Shown here: positions 57,953 to 64,000 of the stretch, piece by piece
Numbering within the stretch: the stretch's first letter is position 1
How the letters are laid out: each line of letters begins with the position of its first letter
Source of the DNA: Deinococcales bacterium
GTDB lineage: Bacteria; Deinococcota; Deinococci; Deinococcales; JAAFIG01
Length of the DNA: 64,000 nucleotides
Assembly: GCA_025352125.1 (NCBI GenBank)
Contig: JANXTZ010000055.1
Span: 17,050-81,049 of the forward strand
Direction: 5' to 3'
Made by a program: the position numbers and the translations under genes
The notes under the pieces: generated by a model
Databases searched by the model: none
The model's input: only the letters and a program-made list of their open reading frames with translations
Told to the model about the DNA's origin: nothing

Positions 57953-60418
57953 TTAACCTAAAGTGATTTCGACGTTGTGGGTTTGACCGTCGCCAACAAA
58001 CGGAATGGGTGCGGTTGGGCTGCATTCTTGTCCGTCCACAATCAGTTTGGCAATGCCTTTACAAACATGATTTGGGTTTTTGACCTCGATTTTGTACGTG
58101 TCACCACGGTACTTGCGCGATGCGCTAAAACCATCCCAGCTTACGGGAATACACGGGTCAACCCGCAAACCAGTGTAATCGGGTTTGATGCCAAACAGAC
58201 CTTGCGAGACGGTCACGAACGTCCACGCCGCAGTGCCAGTCAACCAGGAATTCTTGGCTTCACCAAAGCACGGCGCGTCTTTGCCCGCAATCATCTGCGC
58301 GTAGACGTAAGGCTCAGACCTGTAAGTTTCGATCTGGTCTTGTTTGGCGCTGGGGCAGATCGAGAGGTAATACTCGAGCGCCCGATCACCCTCGCCGAGC
58401 AAACACCACGCCAAGTGAATCCAGGTGTTGTTGTGTGCGAAAATACCCGCGTTTTCTTTGACGCCAGGCGGGTACGACGTAACCTCACCAAGCTCGAGGT
58501 GGTACTCGCTGAAGGCAGGTTGTTGCAGCACAATGCCGTTTTTGGTGTACAAGTGCTTGTGAACACTCTCTAAAGCCTGACGCGCCCGACCATTGTTTTT
58601 GCCAGCACCACCCAGCACCGCCCAACCTTGAGATTCTATAAAAATCTTGCCCTCGTCATTCTGGTTCGAGCCGATGACCTGCCCTTTGGCGTCGTAAGCG
58701 CGGGTGTACCATTCGCCGTCCCAAGTTTTGGTTTCGATCACGTTCAACATGTCGTCGTAATTGGCTCGCATTCGGGCGGCATCACTGGGTTGCTCGAGGA
58801 AGTTGTAAAGCTCGATCATGTCGTTGCTGGCGTACAAGAACAAACCCGCAATCATGACCGATTCGGCAATCGAATCTTTCACATCTCCAGCCGTTTGAAA
58901 CGATTCGTTCGGTTCGCTCGAGAAACAGTTCAGATTGAGGCAATCGTTCCAATCGGCGTGACCAATCAAGGGCAAACCGTTGGGACCACGTTTTTTCATG
59001 GTGTACGCTATCGAAATCTCGAGGTGATGCAGCAAGGATTCGCGTTCGGTTTCTTGGGCATACGTCAGGTCGGCATAACCCGTTGGCGCGTCGAGAATCG
59101 AAACATCGCCCGTTTCCTTGATGTACGCACACGTCGAAAGGATCAACCACAAATGATCGTCGTAAAACTCGCCGCCAATGTCCGCATTGCCTTTTTTGGT
59201 TAACGGTTGATACTGGTGGTAACACGTGCCATCGCTCAGTTGGGTGGCGGCAATGTCCAAAATTCGTTCTCGCGCCCTCGAGCCGATCATGTGCACAAAA
59301 CCCAGCAAATCCTGATTGCTGTCACGGTAACCCATGCCGCGCCCAATGCCTGTCTCGTACATTGATGCCGAACGGGACATGTTAAACGTCGCCATGCACT
59401 GATACTGATTCCAGACGTTCAACATGCGGTTGGCGTGCTTGTTTGGGGAGTGTGCCTGGAAATTCTCGAGCAGATCATCCCAGTATTTCTTAAGACTTAA
59501 AAGTGCCGCATCCACCGCCCCAGGCGCAGAATACTTGTCCATGATCGCCTGCCCAACGGTTTTGTTCATGACAAACTTCGATTCAAACTTTGGCTCGTCA
59601 CCCTGTTCGACATACGCCAGCACAAAAGCAAACGATTCTTCCGTTCCAGGCTCGAGTTCCAGGTTGATCTGATGCGAACCAATCGGATTCCAACCGAACG
59701 CTCTGGAATTGCTTGCCTGACCCGCGAACGGCACTCGAGCCTCATGCAAGCCCTCGTGAATGCCGACAAAGGCGTCTCTCGAGGTGTCAAAACCATCAAT
59801 GGCTCGGGTGCAACCAAACAAGGTGTAATGGCTGCGGCGTTCGCGGTATTCGGTCTTGTGGTAAATCGCAGAACCCTCCACCTCGACTTCGCCTATCGAG
59901 TACGTGCGTTGGTAATTGGTCATGTCGTTCAGGGCTTCAAAAAACGCAAATTCCTGATACGAGAAAATCCTTGGTGATTTTGCAACGCTCGAGCGGTTGC
60001 GAACCGTGACCTTCCAAATCTCGAGATTCTCGCCTGGTGGCACGAAAAACAGCATTTCAACTTCCAGACCGTCGTGTGCGCCAATAATCTTGGTGTAGCC
60101 CAAACCGTGACGGCACTCGTAAGCCACATCTTTGGCTTTGATCGGTTTCCAACCAGGATTCCAGACCGTGCCGGCGTCGTTGATGTAAAAATAACGCCCG
60201 CCCAGATCGTAAGGCACGTTGTTGTACCGGTAACGGGTCAAACGACGAAGCTTGGCGTCTTTCCAGAAGGTGTAACCGCCCGCCGTGTTGGTGCAGAGTC
60301 CAAAGAATTCGTCCTGCCCCAAGTAATTCAGCCAAGGTAATGGCGTGTCGGGGCGGGTAATCACGTATTCTCGAGCGGGGTCGTCAAAATAGCCGTAATC
60401 GTTTGGTTGGTTTGTCAT
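57953..60418 (-). CDS. GH94 cellobiose phosphorylase
   Basis: This 821-residue cytoplasmic enzyme phosphorolyses cellobiose to glucose 1-phosphate and glucose, saving ATP. Its size matches cellobiose phosphorylases. Substrate-binding YRDSNQD (about 364-370) and the catalytic Asp492 in HADWNDCLN are in the expected places, together with IGRGMGYRDSNQDLLGF. Close relatives act on cellodextrin or chitobiose, so cellobiose is the best but not the only option. The AAGGA site and the operator shared with GH1 precede the ATG. Confidence 0.94.
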   Translation of the reverse strand: MTNQPNDYGYFDDPAREYVITRPDTPLPWLNYLGQDEFFGLCTNTAGGYTFWKDAKLRRLTRYRYNNVPYDLGGRYFYINDAGTVWNPGWKPIKAKDVAYECRHGLGYTKIIGAHDGLEVEMLFFVPPGENLEIWKVTVRNRSSVAKSPRIFSYQEFAFFEALNDMTNYQRTYSIGEVEVEGSAIYHKTEYRERRSHYTLFGCTRAIDGFDTSRDAFVGIHEGLHEARVPFAGQASNSRAFGWNPIGSHQINLELEPGTEESFAFVLAYVEQGDEPKFESKFVMNKTVGQAIMDKYSAPGAVDAALLSLKKYWDDLLENFQAHSPNKHANRMLNVWNQYQCMATFNMSRSASMYETGIGRGMGYRDSNQDLLGFVHMIGSRARERILDIAATQLSDGTCYHQYQPLTKKGNADIGGEFYDDHLWLILSTCAYIKETGDVSILDAPTGYADLTYAQETERESLLHHLEISIAYTMKKRGPNGLPLIGHADWNDCLNLNCFSSEPNESFQTAGDVKDSIAESVMIAGLFLYASNDMIELYNFLEQPSDAARMRANYDDMLNVIETKTWDGEWYTRAYDAKGQVIGSNQNDEGKIFIESQGWAVLGGAGKNNGRARQALESVHKHLYTKNGIVLQQPAFSEYHLELGEVTSYPPGVKENAGIFAHNNTWIHLAWCLLGEGDRALEYYLSICPSAKQDQIETYRSEPYVYAQMIAGKDAPCFGEAKNSWLTGTAAWTFVTVSQGLFGIKPDYTGLRVDPCIPVSWDGFSASRKYRGDTYKIEVKNPNHVCKGIAKLIVDGQECSPTAPIPFVGDGQTHNVEITLG

Positions 60419-60433
60419 GATTTTCCTTAAGAC

Positions 60434-60449
60434 CGAAATCGATTTTGGT
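60434..60449 (-). promoter_or_regulatory. 16-bp near-palindromic operator upstream of GH94
   Basis: On the minus strand this reads ACCAAAATCGATTTCG, identical to 54,167-54,182, and lies 16-31 bp before the GH94 start, just upstream of its AAGGA site. Confidence 0.75.
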
Positions 60450-60593
60450 ACTGAATTTGGAAGCTTGAAGATGGCGGAAGTCGCTCTGTTTTTTGTGTTT
60501 ACTAATCATAACCCAAGAAATCAAAAAACGTACAGTTTCAAGCCGAGTTTGCATTCCAGGGGTAATTTTGGAGTTTAAGTAAACCAATCCCGT

Positions 60594-60599
60594 TAAACT
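60594..60599 (+). promoter_or_regulatory. -10 box of the leaderless HAD phosphatase gene
   Basis: TAAACT ends six bases before the ATG at 60,606; there is no Shine-Dalgarno sequence. Confidence 0.5.
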
Positions 60600-60605
60600 G
60601 AAGCC

Positions 60606-61181
60606 ATGACTGCACAAACCCTTGAGCCAGCCAAATCTCGAGCCATTTTCTTAGACCGTGATGGAACTTTGGGTGGTGCAGGAGGATTCTGTCACCCGGA
60701 CGAATTTGAGTTTTACGAATTTACCTTTGAAGCGATCAAGCTTGTCAATCAAGCAGGTTTCAAAGCCGTGGTTATCACCAATCAAAGCCGTATTGCCAAA
60801 GGACAAATCACATTTCCCCAACTCGAGAATTCAATCAACCGGCTCAACTTGAACCTCGAGCGGCACGGTGCAACACTGGACGCTTGGTTTGTCTGCCCAC
60901 ACCAAAGGTCAGACCATTGCAATTGCAAAAAACCCCAACCAGGTTTGTTTTTACGAGCCGCCCAAAAACTCGAGATTGATTTGCAAAACAGTTTTATGAT
61001 TGGCGATCACGGCGAAAATGACATGCTGGTAGCAGCTTCAGTCAGTTGCAAACCCATTCTGGTTTTGACAGGTTTGGGACGTGGTTCAACTGGTGAATTT
61101 CGCCATACCTGGGACAGCATCGAACCCGCATTTGTTGCCGAGAATGTGCTCGAGGCGGTGAAATGGATTCTCGAGATTTGA
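60606..61181 (+). CDS. HAD-superfamily phosphatase, GmhB/HisB-N type
   Basis: This 191-residue protein has the HAD motif I FLDRDGTLGG, motif II VITNQS, a zinc-binding loop CPHQRSDHCNCKKPQPG typical of GmhB and HisB-N, and motif III IGDHGENDML. Relatives remove a phosphate from heptose bisphosphate or histidinol phosphate. No heptose or histidine genes are nearby, so the substrate is open. It is leaderless and stands before the helicase gene. Confidence 0.88.
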   Translation: MTAQTLEPAKSRAIFLDRDGTLGGAGGFCHPDEFEFYEFTFEAIKLVNQAGFKAVVITNQSRIAKGQITFPQLENSINRLNLNLERHGATLDAWFVCPHQRSDHCNCKKPQPGLFLRAAQKLEIDLQNSFMIGDHGENDMLVAASVSCKPILVLTGLGRGSTGEFRHTWDSIEPAFVAENVLEAVKWILEI

Positions 61182-61206
61182 CTTCTGCCTTGAACAGAAC
61201 CCGTGG

Positions 61207-61212
61207 TAGGCT
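61207..61212 (+). promoter_or_regulatory. -10 box of the leaderless helicase gene
   Basis: TAGGCT ends six bases before the ATG at 61,219. Confidence 0.45.
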
Positions 61213-61218
61213 GCCCGC

Positions 61219-62829
61219 ATGAGCAACTCGAGCCTTCCCGAAAACCTCGAGTTGATTGAGATGGCTGAACACTTTCCCTATGCCGCGTATCGTCCTGGAC
61301 AACGCGAAGCCCTGCAAGCAGCTCGGGCGGCATTCGCCAAAGGCAAGCGTTTTGTGATTGTCGAAGCCCCAACGGGCGCGGGCAAATCGGGTATTGCCGT
61401 CACAATGGCTCGAGAAGCAAGGAGTTCTTACGTTCTGACAGCACAAAAATTATTGCAAGACCAATACGCCAGGGATTTCCCTGATCTGGCAGTGGTGAAA
61501 GGTCGCGCCAATTACCCGTGTCTGGTCATGGACACCCACGCTGGCGCTGCACCGTGCATGGCTGGACGCAAGTTCCCAATCTGCGAGGAATGCACATACA
61601 TCATCGCCAAAGACGATGCCCTTCATGCCCACACCGCGACGCTGAATTACTCGTATTTTCTGGCGGAAATCAACCACGCGGGCGCATTTCAAAAACGCGA
61701 CCTCTTGATTCTGGACGAGGCACACAACACCGAAGACATGCTGATGCGTTTTGTTGAGGTTTACGTTTCCAGGCAAACCCTGGCTCGAGCGGGCATGGAC
61801 ATCGAATTTCCAACCACTCCCGATCTCGAGGAACGCATTCATTTTGCGGTCTCCTTGCTGCCCGACGTGGCAAAAGCCTTGTATAAACTAGAGATGCACC
61901 TCGAAGACCTTGAAGAAATCCCGCCAGACCTTGCCACGCACAAAAACGAACTCGAGGGACTTTGCAAACGCCTGGCGCTCTTGCGTGATGATACCGACGC
62001 GGCTTGGGTCTGCGAGCAATCCGACGATCAGGGCTTGATGGGCGGCGGTGCGATGTGGTGGCGTTTTCGTCCCGTGCGCGTCAACACCTTCGCTTACGAT
62101 TTTGTCTTCAAACACGCCGAACGCGTGTTGTTTTTGAGCGCCACGATTCTCGACCCGCAAACTTTTCTTCGCGCCCTCGGAATCCCTCTCGAGGATGCCG
62201 CCTTCATTCGCGTTCCCTCGAGCTTTCCCGCCAAAAACCGCCCGATTTACCCGCTCAACGTCGCCCGCTTAAACCGTGACACCCTTGATGCCGAACTGCC
62301 CCGCATCACCAACGTCGTCATGAAACTCCTCGAGCATCACAGCACCGAAAAAGGCGTGATTCACGCGCATTCGTACAAGATTTTGCGGCATCTCGTCGCC
62401 AGCCTGCCAGGAAAATACCAGAACCGTCTGATCTATCACTTTGGGGCTGAAGGGCGCGAGGATGCCCTCGAGCGACACCTCTCGAGCAAGAAACCCACGG
62501 TTTTGCTCACGCCCAGCATGACCGAAGGCATTGATTTGGCAGACGATCACGCCAGATGGCAGATCATTGTCAAAGTGCCGTACCCGTACCTGGGCGACCC
62601 GCAAGTCAACGCCCGTCGCAGCATTGACCCGAGTTGGTACGAATGGCGCACCGCATTGCGCCTCGTGCAAGCCTATGGACGCGCCGTGCGAAGCAGTGAC
62701 GATTACGCCAGCACCTACATTCTGGATTCGTTGTTTCCAAGTTGGGTGCAACGACAACGCTCGAGGTTGCCAGTTTGGTTTATGGAAGCCATAGCCCCAG
62801 CGCGGCAGGATAATCGAGAAGAAATGTGA
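61219..62829 (+). CDS. DinG/XPD-type iron-sulphur DNA helicase
   Basis: This 536-residue superfamily-2 helicase has Walker A APTGAGKS, four cluster cysteines (in YPCLVMDTHAGAAPCM and PICEECTY), the DEAH box LDEAHN, VLFLSATILDP and the C-terminal motifs SMTEGIDL and QAYGRAVRS. XPD/DinG enzymes unwind forked or RNA-containing DNA in repair. It is shorter than E. coli DinG (about 715) and nearer to archaeal XPD in length. Gene order suggests no operon. Confidence 0.93.
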   Translation: MSNSSLPENLELIEMAEHFPYAAYRPGQREALQAARAAFAKGKRFVIVEAPTGAGKSGIAVTMAREARSSYVLTAQKLLQDQYARDFPDLAVVKGRANYPCLVMDTHAGAAPCMAGRKFPICEECTYIIAKDDALHAHTATLNYSYFLAEINHAGAFQKRDLLILDEAHNTEDMLMRFVEVYVSRQTLARAGMDIEFPTTPDLEERIHFAVSLLPDVAKALYKLEMHLEDLEEIPPDLATHKNELEGLCKRLALLRDDTDAAWVCEQSDDQGLMGGGAMWWRFRPVRVNTFAYDFVFKHAERVLFLSATILDPQTFLRALGIPLEDAAFIRVPSSFPAKNRPIYPLNVARLNRDTLDAELPRITNVVMKLLEHHSTEKGVIHAHSYKILRHLVASLPGKYQNRLIYHFGAEGREDALERHLSSKKPTVLLTPSMTEGIDLADDHARWQIIVKVPYPYLGDPQVNARRSIDPSWYEWRTALRLVQAYGRAVRSSDDYASTYILDSLFPSWVQRQRSRLPVWFMEAIAPARQDNREEM

Positions 62830-63000
62830 TGTTTAGAAACTGAACCATGAATCAATTGCAAACTCGAGAAGACGTTTGGAGCATTTGAAACTTGAGTTTG
62901 AAGCATTAATTTTGTAGGAGTGCTTGAGAAAAATCCAGATTATTTAGGAATAAACGAAGAAGTCTAGATACATTTTCTGTTTTTAACGTACAATTGTTTT
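62830..63000. other. AT-rich intergenic region
   Basis: This 171-bp stretch marks the change to AT-rich DNA. It contains the TACAAT box of the next gene (62,989-62,994, six bases before the ATG) and nothing else I can name. Confidence 0.5.
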
Positions 63001-63522
63001 ATGGGCTTGAAAATGTTTTGCGTTTTTATTAATGAACTAGAACCAGGGTACTTGGGCACCTTTCCAGCACACGATCCTGAAAAAGCCAAAGAAATGCTCG
63101 AGAAACTGGGTTATTCGGAATACAGTGCTTTAAAATCTTTCAGCCAAACAACAACTTTGTCAGATGGAATTGATTGGCTGAAAGAATCAATTTTCATTGG
63201 CGCTTATCCAGGGGCAACAGTTATTTGTGATGAAGATTTAGCACTTGATTTTTTTAGGCAACCACACAATGAACGAGTTAAACACATTCTGGCAACATTC
63301 CCGAATGCCACAATTGTCGTTGCATTTTCAATCAGTACATGCTCAGGTTGGGGCTATGCTGTCTATGAGGAAGGTAAGCTGGTACGTATGAGTTCTGGTG
63401 ATGGTGATACTGGTATCACACACGATTTTGGCTCACTTTTACCAGAAGAATTGCCTCACTTTAAATCATCTGTTGTACGTGATGGAATGCGGTATTTTTT
63501 ATGGGATTCGTTTACGCAATAA
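63001..63522 (+). CDS. Hypothetical protein, possibly DUF6928-like
   Basis: This 173-residue protein has a TFPAHDPEKAKEMLEKLGY helix, GAYPGATVICDEDLALDFF and CSGWGYAVYEEGKLVRMSSGDGDTG. The AYPGATVxC and GWGYAVYxxGxLVR pattern resembles what I recall of DUF6928, found in Actinobacteria and others; function unknown. The gene is AT-rich and has only one CTCGAG, suggesting later acquisition. It appears leaderless. Confidence 0.65.
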   Translation: MGLKMFCVFINELEPGYLGTFPAHDPEKAKEMLEKLGYSEYSALKSFSQTTTLSDGIDWLKESIFIGAYPGATVICDEDLALDFFRQPHNERVKHILATFPNATIVVAFSISTCSGWGYAVYEEGKLVRMSSGDGDTGITHDFGSLLPEELPHFKSSVVRDGMRYFLWDSFTQ

Positions 63523-63558
63523 TACGAATCCAACCATGTTGATTACGGCGAATCTCTA

Positions 63559-63783
63559 ATGTTCTCAATCTTGAACTGTATTTTTGGTCATGATCCAATA
63601 GAACAAGACGGTGCTTTTGATAAATTGGAGGTGGAACGTTTTAGACTCAGGCAACAGTTTCTTAATCAAGTCACTCAGAATCCTGTGGTCATTGAGCATG
63701 AAATCCTGCCAGTTTGGAATGGCATATCTGATTACATCAAAATTTTACTGTATCAGGACGCTGGTCAAAGCAATGCACTTTAG
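63559..63783 (+). CDS. Small hypothetical protein
   Basis: This 74-residue frame (FGHDPIEQDGAFDKLEVERFRLRQ, then VIEHEILPVWNGISDYIKILL) has a plausible amphipathic make-up but no recognised family and no good ribosome site. It shares the AT-rich composition of the gene before it. Confidence 0.4.
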   Translation: MFSILNCIFGHDPIEQDGAFDKLEVERFRLRQQFLNQVTQNPVVIEHEILPVWNGISDYIKILLYQDAGQSNAL

Positions 63784-63841
63784 TGCAAGACTTTAGTTGC
63801 TACTCAATTCTACAAAGCTGGTAAATTCAGTTGTGAACCCA

Positions 63842-64000
63842 AACCGAACTGGCATTCATAGTGGATTGGGTACACTTTCGTGGACATGAAGTTCGGTTCA
63901 AAACTAGAATCGGAGCACATCATGTCAAAACAAATCAAAACCTACACACTCGAGTTCAAACAACAAGCCATTGCCCTCGCGCAGCAAGACGGAATGACCA
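63842..64000 (+). mobile_element. Left end of an IS3-like insertion sequence (cut by the window edge)
   Basis: AACCGAACT (about 63,843) recurs in reverse as AGTTCGGTT (about 63,893), and GTGGATTGGGTACACTTTCGTGGAC lies between, resembling the terminal GTGGAC-type repeats of IS3 relatives. The transposase start follows at 63,922. The exact outer end and target duplication cannot be fixed without the right end. Confidence 0.6.
63922..64000 (+). CDS. Transposase OrfA, IS3/IS911-like (partial)
   Basis: Only the first 26 codons are visible: MSKQIKTYTLEFKQQAIALA. The opening, with a basic residue after Ser and the TLEFKQQAIALAQQDG helix, is that of the IS3/IS911 helix-turn-helix OrfA. CGGAG stands 9-13 bp upstream of the ATG. 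It runs off the right edge. Confidence 0.82.
   Translation, partial: MSKQIKTYTLEFKQQAIALAQQDGMT

Larger units (their letters stand above)
1..64000. repeat. Highly iterated palindrome CTCGAG
   Basis: The hexamer CTCGAG recurs through the window in genes and in gaps. I counted 44 copies between 1 and 10,300, roughly one per 235 bp, against about 2.5 expected for equal base use. In coding DNA it falls in all frames: Leu-Glu, Ala-Arg or Ser-Arg, and Ser-Ser. It also forms stems of several terminators. Copies are almost absent from the AT-rich stretch 51,009-52,105. The pattern recalls HIP1 of cyanobacteria. Its cause is unknown to me. Confidence 0.9.

Noticed and set aside
1..64000. CRISPR array, prophage, plasmid origin or rRNA operon
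   Set aside because: I found no regularly spaced direct repeats, phage structural genes, replication-initiation gene or rRNA sequence.

Overview
The window is about 64 kb of roughly 50% GC chromosome. It carries about 48 protein genes, one tRNA (Trp), two broken genes and the start of an insertion sequence. The cell appears to be a diderm: there is a beta-barrel-like protein, many lipoproteins and periplasmic enzymes. I favour a member of Deinococcota or a close relative. The evidence is nine genes with a TAnnnT -10 box ending 5-6 nt before the start codon (leaderless transcription), the nusB/Asp23 and rodZ/rimO pairs, a DUF3467-type protein, and many REC/GGDEF/HD-GYP proteins. This is an inference and no rRNA is present to settle it. 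The palindrome CTCGAG is strikingly over-represented: I counted 44 copies in the first 10.3 kb, where about 2.5 are expected.

Layout. 1-3.7 kb: hicBA toxin-antitoxin, nusB/Asp23, exonuclease III and an orphan two-domain ABC permease. 3.7-10.4 kb: a signalling block of two paralogous membrane histidine kinases, the second with a degenerate ATP site, followed by REC-GAF-GGDEF and REC-HD-GYP proteins. 10.5-13.1 kb: rodZ-like and rimO. 13.4-20.2 kb: envelope proteins, a nitroreductase, a frameshifted SDR, and an ArsR-SRPBCC-VOC operon whose operator covers its own start codon. 20.2-23.5 kb: a 58-residue membrane protein, a PlsY-acyl-ACP-reductase-like fusion, a decayed RelE/ParE-type toxin with its antitoxin, and a CAP lipoprotein. 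23.5-34.8 kb: a serine hydrolase, OsmC, a second signalling pair (HD-GYP regulator and TPR hybrid kinase), a subtilase, PEP carboxykinase and a 5'-nucleotidase. 34.9-41.7 kb: tRNA-Trp, DUF3467, Nudix, era and two large lipoproteins.

41.7-60.4 kb is a beta-glucan/beta-mannan utilisation region. It has a LacI regulator, a GH2 beta-mannosidase-like enzyme, a solute-binding protein with two permeases, a secreted GH5, a GH1, a sugar isomerase, a Gfo/Idh oxidoreductase and a GH94 cellobiose phosphorylase. The likely flow is extracellular GH5 cleavage, ABC import (no ATPase is encoded here, so a shared one is presumably used), then cytoplasmic GH1, GH2 and GH94 processing. An identical 16-bp near-palindrome sits just upstream of the ribosome sites of both GH1 and GH94 and is the best candidate operator.

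The most unusual objects are a 1,079-residue protein fusing MalF-type permease, MalG-type permease and acyltransferase-3 in one frame (41.7-44.9 kb), the PlsY-reductase fusion (20.4-22.2 kb), and the CTCGAG signal. The right edge (about 62.9-64 kb) is AT-rich and holds two unknown genes and the start of an IS3-like transposase.
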